The notes under the pieces: generated by a model
The model's database searches: none
Seen by the model: the letters and a program-made list of their open reading frames with translations, nothing else
Told to the model about the DNA's origin: nothing
Position numbers and translations under genes: made by a program
In this document: positions 35,545-49,154 of the stretch, in pieces
Layout of the letters: the number at the start of each line of letters is the position of its first letter
Position numbering within the stretch: position 1 is the stretch's first letter
NCBI GenBank assembly: GCA_905250125.1
Contig: CAJNOL010000316.1
Location: 1-64,000, forward strand
Length of the DNA stretch: 64,000 nucleotides
Direction of reading: 5' to 3'
From: Rotaria sordida
Lineage: Eukaryota > Rotifera > Eurotatoria > Philodinida > Philodinidae

Positions 35545-38500
35545 TTAAGTTAAATTTTTTAATGCACATTCAGTATTAAAACGTTTTAATTCATCAGATT
35601 CAAGTATATGAAGTGCACGTGAATGTATACGAGATATAGTAATAAAATCAAGTGATCGATGTTGTTTTGAATAATCCAAATAAGCAAGCCAAAGATCTTA
35701 GAAAAAATAAAATTTTCAAAAATCTTTTTTTTTTTGTTTTGCTTTCTTACCAGCTGATGTTTTACCAAAATAAATAATAGCTTGTTCAAATGCAGTTTTA
35801 ATACGTTTATGATCAATATTTGATAATGATTGTTCTATTTTAATATAATCCATATAGAATGATAATGAAGCTGGTATTCGACATGATAATCTAAAATAAT
35901 CAAAAAGAAATTTATAATAAGAAATATTTAAAATAAAAAAAAAAAAAAAGAAATTTCTACTTGTCAAATAATTGTCGAACTTGTTTTATTGATTTGTTTT
36001 GATTAACCCATTGTAGATATTTTGATTTTAATTGTAATGTTACAGAAAGATCAAATGATTCCATTTGAGATTGCTAGAATAATTTAATGATTATTATAAG
36101 AAACAAACATATATTAATCAATAGAACAAAATATATCATTCATTTCTTGCCTACTGGTTAGACTTTTTCATTCTTTTCGAGTATGTGTGCAGAATTTCTT
36201 TCTGAAGTACTTCCAGAGAAGAAATTTGACACTCAAGGTCAGTCCGATTTCCGGAAAGGCATCGCACCCATGGCTTCCATGCTGGATAAAATACTGGTTG
36301 GACAGAATATTTTTTATATTTCGACTGAAACCTATCAAATTCAAAATGCGAAAGAGTCTTTAATGACTCAATTCTGTTGAGCAAAGTTTGTTCTATAAAG
36401 CGTGCTGTTTAGTTTTGTATTTTTAAAAGCAATTTTTTAAAATAACATTATTTTTTTTTCTAATGCTAATTTCTATAAAAATTAGCTCTTTGGTAGGGAT
36501 ACATAAATGAGATCTTGCTCTATTGTAATATTTCATTTTGTACAGAATTCAGCAATATTGAATTGAAGCTTGTCCAAGACACAAACTAAGGAAATCTTAT
36601 CTCCAAAGAAAAATCTGAACACATATTCAGCAAGAACAAAATAGTTTGATTACTTCTGCTCTAATCAGTGGCCGAAAAATGAGCGAATATATTGCGTTAG
36701 GACTTTCGCACTATTGGCTAGTTTTTTTATTTTTTTTTTACTTCAAATAATTCTTCTGTCCATTTATGATCATTTTCTTGTGCATAATCAATTATAGTAT
36801 TCCATATTAGAGAAGATTTCTTAAAAAATAAAAGATTTTAAGGTAATACTTGAAAGTTTTAATATGAAGAATATTTTACTTTGACATCTGAATTTCCACA
36901 AGCAAGTTTAAATTCTTTTTTTATTGTTTTGCAATCAACAGATTCTTCAATTAATAATGATAAACGTTTATTCCATAGAGAAGCATCATTTGGATAATGA
37001 TCAGTTGCTTTTTTAATAATAACTTTTGCTCGATTATGATCAACTATTGATACCTACAGAAGAAAAAATAAATATAAAAGGAATCAAAAAACAAACAAAA
37101 AAAAATTCTTGTATCTTACCCATTCTAAATAATGTTCAGATGTTAAAGAAATCTGTTCACTTGCCAATGAGAATATTCGATCACAGATAGAAATATGCTA
37201 AATAAATTGAAAGAACATATTACTATTATGTAAATAATTTAATTAATAAATGAAATAATTATTAACACATTTTACTCATTTAGCATTCATTGAATTGATC
37301 TTGAAAATAAAATTTTTCTTTTTTACAAAAGAAAAGTATTTACCTCAGTTTTATTTGAATCTGATGCTTGCCTAAGACGTTGAACACAAAAATCAAGATA
37401 TAAATTCCATAATTCATCTAAAAAAAAAGAAAACACTTCATTATAAAAAAAAAAAAATCTCTATATAATTAAAATAAAAATATTTACTCTTATCAACTAT
37501 TGAATTATTTAATTGTTGTTCATAATTTTCTCTAACTTGTTGTTCAAGTATAGCAATCATAAAAGCTAAGTTAATTTTTTTAATAATAATATTAAATAAA
37601 ATTCAAAAAAATTTCTTACTAACGTCTTGTTCTTTTTTAGTTGCTTCATCAATCATTTTACGTTCATTTATTAATGGACGTTGAGCTATTAATGATTGAG
37701 CAAGTACATTAGAAGAATATTTATCTTTTAAACTTTAAAAAAAAAAACAAAAAAACCATTATAATAGATAAATATTTTATCCTTACACTGAATAAATTTG
37801 ATTAACTAATGATTCAACAAATGAAAATTGTGAAAATTCATAAAGAATTTTAACAAATGAACAAATAAATATTGGATCATCTACAAAAAATAAAACTAAT
37901 AAAAAAAAAAAACTTCTACATAACTTATTATTTACTTTCAATAGTTGTTTGTGCATTATGAAAAACAATTTCAACAATTTTGCCTTGTAATATAGCATCA
38001 TCTTCATTATTTTCTATTTCTTGTTTTGTTCGATCAAGTACTAATTGTCGTTTTTGTATTAATTCAACATAGAGTAATTCAAATTTAAAATACTATTAAA
38101 AATAAATTAATTTTTTGATTTAACAAAATCTTCTATACAATAATTTACTTCAAGCCAAAGTTTTTTTTCATTTGGTTTTATACGAAGTGCACGTTGAAAT
38201 AATGAACGAGCTGATGATGGAGATACCATAGTTTCAAATTCAAATTTTGCTGCCATTATCCATAACCCTAATTTCAAAACAAACAAAAAAATACAAATCA
38301 TATTGAAAATTTTCATGAATTACAATTAAGTGAAAACTTCTATCTCATATCTTCGAAGGATCTATCTAATTTTTATTAAAAACTTTCATTGAGAATATTA
38401 AAGTATGGTTCGAGTAACTCTACAAAAATGTGAATTTTCAGCTCGCTACTTACAATATTTATTTCCATGTGTATGTAATGCAGTTGTAAATATACTTGAT

Positions 38501-39467
38501 GCTGTTGAATAATCATACTATGAAAAAACAAAGTATGAAGAATAATATTTTTTCAAAAAAAAAAAAATTTTAATTACTTGTTTTTTAAGAAATTCAATAA
38601 ATGTTAACCATAAATTAACGTCTTTCTTAAATCGATGACATGCACTCTAAATAAATAAAAATGAAAAATATTTAAAAACAAAAATTTTTTTTTTCTTACA
38701 CGAAAAAGTCGTTCAATACGTCGTTTAATAGCTAAATCGATTTCATTTTTCTTATAAATTCTTCCTAATTTTAATTTCTAGAAATAATAATATAGATTTT
38801 ATAAAGATCATTTTTTACATATATATATATATTTACTTCTCGACGAAGTTGTACAAGTTTAAGAAGATGAGTTTCATACTTAAATCAAAATTAATTATTT
38901 TATTGAAATAAAATATATTAAAATTCATTTACTTTTATATAATCAAGATAACATTCTTTTTCTTTTGTTCGTCGAATGATCTTATATTCATGTCGTCTTC
39001 TTGTTCGAACTATTTTTCTTAAAATAGAAAAATAAGAAAGATATACACAAACTCTGAGAGAGCAACATTGTCTCATTCTAGACACTAGATAAAAACATTG
39101 GCTTTTTCACTATGAGGTCATCTATAAAGAATCTTCTGAAAACAGAAGGAACACCCAAAACCTAACAAGAAGATCGAGAGGTTCAAACAAAACGATTTTT
39201 GACTGAGCATACTTTATAGATAACTTCTATTGAAAAAGTTTGTCAATATAATCTATGTATTTCATATGAAAAACTTTCAGCGAATTTATAATCTTTTATA
39301 AAAGTATAATAAGCAATTTTAATTGAAAATAAAAAGAGAAATGATTTTTCTTTTTTAATTTAATTATTTTCATACTTAATTTCAGCTTCTGTAAACAAGC
39401 CAATTCGTTTAGCTTGTTCAAATTCTAATAACATATCTTCTAAATGACGTTGTACGACTTCAGCCAT
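35545..39467 (-). CDS. UTP6: UTP6, U3 snoRNP / small-subunit processome protein
   Basis: About 18 small exons on the minus strand from ATG 39467 to TAA 35547-35545. UTP6 is a HAT-repeat scaffold of the SSU processome required for 18S rRNA maturation in the nucleolus. The start MAEVVQRHLEDMLLEFEQAK and RIGLFTEAEI match the family exactly in layout (human MAEIIQERIEDRLPELEQLE). Next come the basic RTRRRHEYKIIRRTK block, a LWIMAAKFEFE plus SARSLFQRALRIKP HAT repeat near 38200, and C-terminal SYFMD-type HAT helices ending in DLWLAYLDYSKQHRS and HSRALHILESDELKRF. It appears to be first in the head-to-tail cluster, with divergent COA6 630 bp upstream. The ATG lies 12 bases after a GATTAG acceptor. 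Exon boundaries in the middle were read only approximately. Confidence 0.9.
36074..36740 (-). other. Long UTP6 intron with sequence of atypical composition
   Basis: This intron is about ten times its neighbours. Bases 36135-36400 are richer in G/C and free of the homopolymer runs typical of introns here. They are open on both strands for 65-77 codons, without family resemblance. It may be a relic of an insertion; no terminal repeats were found. Confidence 0.4.
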
Positions 39468-40096
39468 GATTGTTCAAGTCTAATCATAAAAAAAAAACAA
39501 ATAAATTAATAAATTCTACAATAAATATATATAAAACATGTCGCTATCTAGGTCAAAAAAAAGATATACATTTATTTACACATAATTTATTTCTCCGAAG
39601 AGATTTAAATAAGAAATATAAAAATTTCTTATGTTATATATCTTCTATAAATAAATGACCTATTTGACAGCAAAGATATTATAAATAAACGAAGATAACC
39701 TTCGTTTGTGAATATCTTTATAATAATTTACGAAGAAAATACTAAGACTTTATTCATAAAAATAAAATCTACTCTAATCTTCGATTGATTTTTTTCTTTT
39801 TTTTGGTTAAACTAAACCTACCAATTCAATATTTTTCTTACAAATGAATAGAAAACCTATTTCAGAAAGAAAAGAAAAAAAACAACAAACAAACAAATGG
39901 ATGTATTATAACCAGTCAGTACTAATATGTGGAGTCCAAAATATCTTAACAGCTGATAATAGATGTCGTCAAAAATCTTTCTATTGTATTGGTCATCTTT
40001 TTTTTTTTTCTTTAAAGTGCTACCATCGACCCGTAATCATCATTCATAGACGTTCGTTCGTTCTCTTCTCTTTTATCTTCTATATTTAATTGTAAA
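39468..40096. promoter_or_regulatory. Divergent intergenic region UTP6 / COA6
   Basis: About 630 bp separates two outward-pointing genes, so it should hold the promoters of both transcription units: the five-gene minus cluster and the three-gene plus cluster. It is A/T-rich with no gene. Pyrimidine-rich CGTTCGTTCTCTTCTC just before COA6 could be an initiator-type sequence. No TATA box is distinguishable in this composition. Confidence 0.4.
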
Positions 40097-40522
40097 ATGG
40101 ATACTCATTCAATGGTTAGTGAAAAGAATACAACAAATACAAATTCATCATTATCAACTTGTTGGCAAGCACGTGATGCTTGGTGGAAATGTTTAGATTT
40201 ATATGATAATTGTGAATCAAAATGTCAAAAACAAATTGAACAATTACATCGTGATTGTAGTGCACAAATGGTATATATATATATATATCATTTCTCTTTT
40301 TTTTTTTTTTTTTTTTGATAATGTAAAATATTTATTGATTGATTTTATATTTAGGTACAATTTTTTGAAGAAAGACGTGCAAAATTAACACAAGGAAAAA
40401 CAAATCGAAAATTAATGTTATCACAAGATATTTTACATAATTATTTAACTGATTTTCGAAATAATGCTAATCATAATTTTTCATCACATCAAACTGGTTT
40501 TCCTTTTGATGATGATGATTAA
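40097..40522 (+). CDS. COA6: COA6-like cytochrome c oxidase assembly factor
   Basis: Two exons, 40097-40270 and 40355-40522, 113 codons. COA6 is an intermembrane-space twin-Cys protein needed for CuA-site copper delivery to COX2 with SCO1/SCO2. The helix pair is visible: CWQARDAWWKC is a Cx9C motif (human CWGARDEYWKC), followed by LDLYDNCESK and CQKQIEQLHRDC, a Cx10C motif, then MVQFFEERRAKL (human WIKYFDKRRDYL). Before it is a 24-residue Ser/Thr/Asn-rich leader; after it a 35-residue tail ending in four Asp. The next gene begins 258 bp downstream on the same strand. Confidence 0.9.
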
Positions 40523-40780
40523 AATAAATCTAAATTTATGTATATATATTGTAGATAGAAAATTTTTAATAGTAGTATTTATCGAAAATGAATATTGGTG
40601 ATATTCTTTTATGTGTGTATTTTTAAGTTATAATAAGAAAAAAAAAAAATCTTCATGTTTTCTCCTTTATCTATTTCTGTTAACATGACAGAGCAAAATA
40701 AATTCTTTTGTTTTTTTATTTATTTATTTAAGATATATATATATATATAGAATTTTATTTTTGGTTTTTTTGTTATTTTA

Positions 40781-43700
40781 ATGACAACTACTCATCCGTC
40801 ATCATCATCATCTACTACTAATTCTTCAGCTATAGTTATTCAACAATTAGCTGAATTATTACGTACAAATGGACATCGAGTATTACATGGAGATAGTAAA
40901 GTGTGTTTTACATCGGATTCACTTATTCTATTAAATAATTATTTTCATTCGGCTAAACTTGATATGACATTACCATTAGTAAATGGTCATTCGATAACAA
41001 ATTCATTACCACCATTATTACCTGTTCAACATTTAAGAATTAATACAGCACTTAGAGATGATTTAGTATTTTTACATGATTTTTTACAAAAAATACAAGT
41101 TGTTAAAGTATGTTAAGAATTTAATATAGATTTACTTTTTTAAAAATTTTCTAATAATTATTTTTTTTTTTTTTTATTAGTTAATTCATAATTCACCAAC
41201 TCTTCAAGGAAATGTTCTTCTACATCCATTTCAACATGTTATTTGTCTTGAATTAAAAAAAATTCCACCACATATGGTACTTGGTTTATCTTCACTTCGT
41301 CATCAACTTGAAACATTAATTTGTTCTCAATCTGTAACAAAAATTGAAGTAAAATATTTTTATTTTCATTAAATTTATATTTTAATAAATCAAAAAGGAT
41401 TTAATAAGTGATTGTGGTGGAGATTCAACACAACCTCAAACATGGCCACGACTTAAATCACTTTTTCTTGCTCATAATTTTATTGAATGTCTTGATCAAT
41501 CATTAGTAAGAAAAAAAAAAAAAGATTATTTTATTGTATTACTTTTAATCTTCAATTTCTAGAGATATTTAGTTGCACTTGAAGTACTTGATTTAAGTCA
41601 TAATCGATTACAAGATTGTTCAAAGATATTAGATGTTAGTAAAGAATGTTTTTTTTTCGAAAATAAAAAATTTTCTTCTTCTAATAGATAATACCTCATA
41701 TAAAACATTTAAATCTTTCATCTAATCATTTACGTAATATACCAATATGGTCAGAAACAAAAGGTCCATGTCGATTATTAACACTTAAAATACGTCAAAA
41801 TTCTATTGAACATATAAATGGTATAAGAAAACATAACAAAAAAAAAAAAAAAACTTCTTTCTTTAAGGTATTGAATTAATGAAAACAATTGAAGAATTAG
41901 ATTTAAGTGATAATTTTATAACACGTATACCTGAACAAATTCGACATTTGTCAATGATAAAACGAGTATGAATTATTTAAAATAAATAAAAGTTTAATAT
42001 GTTTATTTTTATTAGCTTTACTTTGCACGTAATCCATTTACATATGCATCGAATTATCGACAAAATATTATATATAATTTACCATTTGTATTTTCACAAG
42101 AAAATCGAGAAGTTCGTTTTTTTTTTTTTTTTTTTGACTATTTTGTTTTGTTTTTAATTGTTATCTAAATTTAGCTTATAATTGATAATGAACAACTGAC
42201 ATCAAAAGAGAAACAAGTAGGTTTTGTTTTTTGTTTTTAATTAATTAATTAACTAATTAGTTAATTAAAATTTGTTTATTTTATTTTTATCTTTAAGAAA
42301 ATTCCACGAAAACGTAATCCTCCAACAAATCTTGTTCAAGGTTTTAGATTTCATTCAACAACAGCAATAACATCATCACAAAATACAACAACAACAACAA
42401 CAACAACAACAAGTGATTCAACAACAGAACCAGATTCAATTGTAACAAATTCATCCGGAACAGTTGTTTCTCGACGGTAATATTAGAAATTCAATTTATT
42501 TATTAAAAAATAAATTAAATTATAACTTTATACAATTAGAACCGATCGGGCTCTTTACATATAATACGAATATATATCATAATAGAACAATAATTTCTTG
42601 AATTCTTAGATTGAGAACATAATTGAATATCTCTACTATAATTTGACATTAACGTTCTTTTTTTTTCTGATGATAGAGTTGTTGATATCCATAAGGAGAA
42701 ATGTTGAAAAGAAATATTATTATTATTAATTATAACAAAAAGAAAATTCTATTCTCTTATAAGCAGTCAGTAAAAAAGACAATACGATCGAGTATCTTGT
42801 CTTCTAATTGAACCCACGTTTATCTTTGCATTTATAGTTATATAAGCTTTGAAAAGAGCTAATAAATTGAACAAAGGATGATGGATAAAGGACACGTTGA
42901 GAATGACGCAAGAACAAAAGACATTAAATAAGCAAACAGAAAGAGAAAGCGAGTTCAAGTATATCCAGATGTATAAGAAAGAATAAAGATATATATATAT
43001 ATATCACGAAGATTACCCATATTGAACTTGGACAATAGAAGGAAGAAAACATATCTGAATGACATTATAATTGTATATGATAGTTAAAAGTGTGATTTAA
43101 TTATTAATGGTTTATTTCGACAAAGTGACTTTCTTTCGCTGAGCTACTTTTTTCGTAATATATGAGATGAGAGAATCTTTTTTTTTGTTGAATATCAAAT
43201 AGGAATACAGTTCTTTGCAACTGTTTCTCTTATGAAATACTCATTTATGATCAGTAAAAAAAATTCAAATCCATTTAATCAATTTATGGCGGAGATATTC
43301 AATATTTTTTATTTTTTGTACGGTAAAGTGAATTTTGATCTATACTGCAGAAATTTTGTAGAGATGTTGATGATGTATAATTAAAATTCATTTTTGTACA
43401 TATTCAATTGAAGAATAACAATCTCTAGTTTGTCATTGATTTTATTATGAAAAGAATATAGAAATAAAATCTTTATTTTTTTTAAGTCGAGTTGAGTTGA
43501 GTCAGGAAATTGATGTTTATTAGAAAAGCATATATTATAATAGAAATGAATTTCCTCATACACAATTCAAAAGTATATACACATTATTTCTCTATTCTTT
43601 TTATATTAAAATCAATCTCCTGCACTTATATCTCAAAGTATCGAACTAAATTTCCATGAAACTCTTCTTTTTTTTTTTATAGTCATTTCATTTAAGTTTC

Positions 43701-46700
43701 CTGAAAAGTGACAAAAGTCAAACAATCACATAGGTTTACGAAAAAATAAATTTATTCAGTTTTACTGCTCTGCTTACATTTCTTTTAAAGCTATTTTAAT
43801 CCTTTTGGGTGTGTACATTTTTTCTACACACACTCAAAAGGACTCAAGGATAAAAAAAAATGAAAGCCAGTGTAAAACAGGATAAATTTAATTTCTCTTG
43901 AATTCTTCGACAATAAAATCTTTCAAGTATCTTATTGTAAGATTTCTAAGAGTACGATTTTATTTTATCTTACTCAGTAATCAGAAAAAATTTTATTCAT
44001 TTTTCTTTATCTAGTCGATCTCGTCGAAAATTTCGAGATGGACGTTTACGTTCACTTGATAATGATGAAACACCAACAGAACATGGTAAATAAAAAATCT
44101 CTTTATAATTCTTTTTCCCGTCATGCATTCTATTTATTTTAGCTACATCCGGTTCGGAAAATGAATCAGCTATACAAAGACGTCATTTAGGAAAATTAGA
44201 TGAATCACGTCAAGAAACTGATAATTATTTTACATCACCATCAACATCAATTGTCGAAAATAATTCTACAATAACAATACTTGAACATGATGATACTATA
44301 TTAAAATCACCACCATCAACATCTATTGCAAGTAGTATACCACGTAAATTAGCAAATGATTTATCAAGTGTAAGATTAAATTTTAAAAATAAAAAAAAAA
44401 TAAGAAAATCATCTAAATATAATAGTCTCCAAAACGAAAAAAAAGTCCTCGTTCTCGTAAATCCGATCAACCAACAAAAATTATTTTAGAAGTTGTTGAT
44501 TATTCAAATGCATTATCTGATACAACACCAATACCTGAATCACCAACATCAGAAAAAGAAATTTCATTTAATGATAAATATTCAACAGTAATAATACCTA
44601 AAGATGAAATAAAATTAATTACTAATGATGAACCTAATACTGGCGGTATGGAAATAAAATTTTTTTTTTTTGTTTTAATGAATATACTACATGTTTATAT
44701 TCATTTAGTTGTTCAGATAGTATACGAACAATATTTTTTGTTACTGATCAAACATCAAATGATAATAATAATAATCGTTCATTTACAATTGAAATTGATC
44801 CAATGCATTTAATTGAAAAAGATAATAATGATGAAAATTATATAGAAAAACTTAAATATTCAACAATTACACTTTTAACTAATAATGAAAGGTTTAATAT
44901 ATAAAGATATAATTATATTAAATTTTATGTCTAAGTTTTTGTATTAAGTAATCAAAAAACTGTTGAATTTACATTTGAAAAACGACGAGGTGAAGTTGAA
45001 CAAAGAATTTATTTATTTGATACAATACATGATCAAAAGGTTCTAAATAAACAAAAATATTAGATTTTTATGTTTTTTTTTTTTCTTTAATATTTAATTA
45101 ATAAAATATGTCTAGGCATTTGTTGAAGAAATTGAACGTCATCTTGAATCATCAACATCAGTTGAAATACAACCTAATTCACCACCACTTATTGAGGTTT
45201 GAAAAATCATTTAAACAGATTCCTTAACTTTTCCTTTTAATTTAGTGTACAAAATGTGGAAAAAATTTTCCTGATTTAACTACAATGAACAATACCGGTT
45301 AGTACAAATAAGAAAAACAAAAGACAGGAGAATTATATTGAAATTCATTGGTATATAAAATCATACAGTCAAATCTTTGCGAGATATGTATATAGATCAC
45401 TCGTTTTTAGTTCCGGTTCCCCTCAAAAAAATTAAATGGCTTCATATGTCTTGATTAAACTAACTGAAGATTTTTAGAAAGAAGATCTTCATATTAAAGG
45501 TCATCTTAAGTTCGACGAAAGTTCCATGGAAAAAGCAAAACAATACTACCCTTTATTCTATTATATCCGTTGTATCATATCAACAGTTACAAAACAGTAT
45601 GCTATGTTGATTGATCAGCATGTTCTAGTGAGGAGAACAAACAAAAAGTCCTGAAGAATAATTATGTCTATCTTAAAATGGGTCTAAAAAAAGTGATATA
45701 CTGTGTTTTCTTTCTCAGTAGGAGATATCGAACATAAATACAGTATATTATTTTGTAATCGCTGATGTAATACATAAAATGAATTCTATAGCTATATATC
45801 TATCAAGGTTATCAAAAGGAAGTACTTATACCCAATCTTTGCTTAATATTGAATACATCAAGTCTATGTCAAAAAAAAGTTTGATAACAAACAGTCGAGT
45901 AGGAAAAATCTTGACCTAATTAGCTTTATTTCATAAACTTATCAGAATACATTTTTTGTAATTTTTCTTTTTTGTAGAAAATACATCATCTTATATTTGT
46001 TTAAATTGTCAAACTACAGCAGCAATACCACCACCTAAGTAAATATATATATATATATTTTTTTTTTTTTTTGACTCTAAATGTTTATATATTAGGTTAG
46101 ATGATGAATCACAATCAAAAGCACCTATTGATGAACTATCTGATGAAATTGAACTTGATCATCGTTTCCATTTTCATTTAGCTACAGAACATTTTACACA
46201 TGATAATGAGCAAATAAAATTACATTTTAAAGTAAATCGAAGAAAATATTTTAATTTATTACTTAAATTTTTTTTTTTCAAAGTGTTTTGTTGTTCGTTC
46301 AACAACAAATAAATATTTTATTGCACAAACTATTCTAACAGATTATGGTATTTATATATTTCAACATGAAGCGTATGGTTAATTTTTATTTAAATAAATA
46401 TATGAATAAATTATTTATTAAAATTTTTAGATCAAATGATGATATAGAATCTGAATATATTCTTGTTGGTAAAGATCTTTTAACAAATGTACTTATGGTT
46501 GATATTGGTTATCGTTTACAAACATTTACAATTGAATTACAGTCAGCTGCATTTGCTTTTATTCTTGCTGATCAACAAAAAACACAAAATATTGTTAATC
46601 ATATTCTTGGTAAAGAATATTTTAAAAGAAAATTAAACAAGAAAAAAAATTTTATTTCTTTTTACCATTTTTATAGAAGTTCTTTCACCTATTGTTGAAA

Positions 46701-48570
46701 GTGGTGAAGGTGCATTACAAAAAATTAGTCGTATTAGTTCCGATGAATATCGACAACGTTTATTTGATATAATTAAAATTGAATGTAATATTATGGAACC
46801 AGATGATGATATGATTGATTTTTATTCAACTATGATTCGAATGGATCAAAGTTAGTTAAAAGATTTATTTAATTAAATTTTTTAATAACTAAAATTTCTC
46901 AGCTTTGAAATATATAGAGACAAAGAAAAAACGAAAAGATTCTTAGTTTAATATTCACAAATATCAAAGTGATGGAAAAAAGTCTAGAAACAACGATTTT
47001 TTTGATCTTTTTTCATAATGTTAAACACGTAGCTCCAATCCAAATAATGATTTTAATAGTCAATAGAGTTTTCTATCCAATACACTTTATGGCGAGATTT
47101 CACAGATGAACAATAATGGCAAGGCTCCTAAAAAACCGAACACGGTATTTTTTAGGTTCTAGAAGGCTTTGCCAGAGCGGTCTTTGAACGGTACCATCTT
47201 AAAGAGCACAAAATTCTGAACAAAATGAGGGGTCGCCGAGTTTTCTACGATCTTCTCATAAAAAGTTACAAGCATCACAAAAATCATGAAAAAACGAATT
47301 TCTTTTAAAAATCGACTAAAAAACGCCTTTTCACGATTTTTATGATACTTGGAGCTTTTTATGAGAAGTTCGTAGAAAACTCGGCGATCCCTTATTTTGC
47401 TCAGAATTTTGAGCTCTTTAAGATGGTACTGTTCAAAAACAGCTCTAACGAAGCCTTCTAGAACCTGAAAAATACCGTGTTCGGTTTTTTAGAAGCCTTG
47501 TCATCATTGTTCATCTGTGAAATCTTGCTATAAAGTGTATTGGATAGAAAACTCCATTGACTATTAAAATCACTATTTGGATTGGAGCTACGTGTTTAAC
47601 ATTACGAAAAAAATCAAAAAAATCATTGTTTCTAAACTTTTTTCCACCACTTTGCTTAATACAATTTTAAGATTCATATAGTTATAAGAATTGTACTGAA
47701 GTATTGTAATACACCGCTACAAAAAAGGGCATATTTTGATAGAGTTGGTGTTTCGATGTTGCAGCGAACGCAGATATCAGTGTTTAATATTTCAATATTT
47801 ACACCAACACTGTACATCTGTCATCATACATAATACTTCATCTATTTTTTGCCATAGAATTTTTCATGATCTCTTATTATTGACGTAGCGTGAAAATCGT
47901 GGACTGATATACTTAATGTAGTATGTATATAACGTTATTCAAAACCTTGAGATTTGTAGTTACAGAATGATATTCTCGTTATTGTACAAGAGATTTACTA
48001 AGATTTTCGATTATCGACAATGAATAATCTAAAGATTCAAATGATCTAAATCTCGTTGTTTTTTTTTTTTTATTTTTTATTGAAGATGGTAATAGTCAAA
48101 TGATTGCTTTATTACTTCTTCAAAATTGGATATTAATGATTGAAGATGCTTATGCAACAATTAATTCACGTCATGTTCGTTTACCTGCTCAATTAACATC
48201 AGAATCAGGTACAAATCAACAATTAAAATGTGATCTTATGCATTTGGTTAATGTGGTAAGTTGGTTTTTTTTTCTTTCTATTTAATTAAATATTCTTCAT
48301 CGTTTTCTTTTTTTTTTCTTTTATACAAAAGACAAATTATTTAAATCATCCAAAATTATTAGTTTTTGATTTTGTTGATGAATCAGAAACTCAACAATTT
48401 CGATGGAAATTAGAAAATATAACAAATGAAAGTAAAAATGAATTTTTAAGAAAAGTTCGAGATACTTATAAAACATTTATGGGTATTTCTATGCCAGAAA
48501 AATTGGTATGTTCAAAAAACAAACGTCTTTATTTCATTTTTTTTTGTTTCTCTTTTAGGAAATGCTATAA
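40781..48570 (+). CDS. STK11IP: STK11IP (LKB1-interacting protein 1) homologue
   Basis: Multi-exon gene from ATG 40781. The last exon joins GTATGT at 48507 to 48559, giving MPEKLEML and TAA at 48568-48570. STK11IP binds LKB1 and, in vertebrates, sits on lysosomes. Exon 1 carries IQQLAELLRTNGHRVLHGDS. LRR-type blocks follow: HQLETLICSQSVTKIE, SLFLAHNFIECLDQSL, ALEVLDLSHNRLQDC and MKTIEELDLSDNFITRIPEQ, closely tracking the vertebrate order. After a Ser/Thr-rich linker come PH-like segments, a zinc-ribbon-like pair (CTKCGKNF near 45247 and YICLNCQT near 45995) corresponding to CLRCGHEF and CPNCGS of human, and the C-terminal KLLVFDFVDESETQQFRW to TYKTFMGISM segment. Three introns exceed 600 bp: 42480-44013, 45301-45976 and 46852-48085, the last holding a foldback element. 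Middle exon borders are approximate. Confidence 0.88.
43798..43845. repeat. Short perfect-type hairpin in STK11IP intron
   Basis: AATCCTTTTGGGTGTGTA pairs with TACACACACTCAAAAGGACT across a loop of about 8 bases, one or two mismatches. It sits in the 1.5 kb intron 42480-44013. The stem is short for a microRNA precursor and could be a remnant of an inverted-repeat element. Confidence 0.45.
46965..47654. mobile_element. 690-bp foldback element in STK11IP intron
   Basis: The left half, from CAAAGTGATGGAAAAAAGTC, is repeated in inverse in the right half ending TTTTTTCCACCACTTTG. Matching internal landmarks are TAAACACGTAGCTCCAATCC, CCGAACACGGTA, TACCATCTTAAAGAGC and ACTCGGCGA. The centre is near 47305. 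Arms are about 330 bp and around 90 percent alike by eye. No open frame of note. It occupies most of intron 46852-48085 and is related to the older copy at 49798-50279. Confidence 0.8.
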
Positions 48571-48791
48571 ACAAAAAAAAAAAAACAATAAATATATATT
48601 TAAAATTCATATCTATGTGTGTGTTTTGACTATGTATTGTTTTGTTGTAATCTTTTTTTTTTTTCTTATGTATATTACTCTTACAAAGAAGATTATTTTT
48701 TCTTGTTTCATTAAAATCTAATAAAAAAAATAAAAAAGAAATTATATAATTGCAATTCTTTAATTTTAGAAAATCCAAAAAAAAAATAATA

Positions 48792-49122
48792 ATGTGTGAT
48801 CTATTTCAAGCTAATCCATGGAAACCATTATTATGTACAAATTGTCATCAAAATCGTTCAGGTCATCAAATAATTAATATAAATGAAAATAAATGTGAAC
48901 ATATAATATCAAATAAATCTAATGATTTACCATCATCATCATCATCAATGCATCTTTATGAAGAAATTATGGCACAATATTTTACAATAAATACAACAAA
49001 TATAAATAATACATTACAATCAACATCTGTTATTGAATGTTTACCAACATCAATTGAAAATAATATTGATGATGATGATGATGTTGATTCATTTTCTGAT
49101 GAAGAACAAGATTTAATAAAAC

Positions 49123-49154
<32 letters not shown>

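Noticed and set aside
49020-49150. ACA/GAT trinucleotide runs resembling an expanded repeat locus
   Set aside because: Ordinary in-frame Asp/Thr low complexity, common in many proteins of this window.
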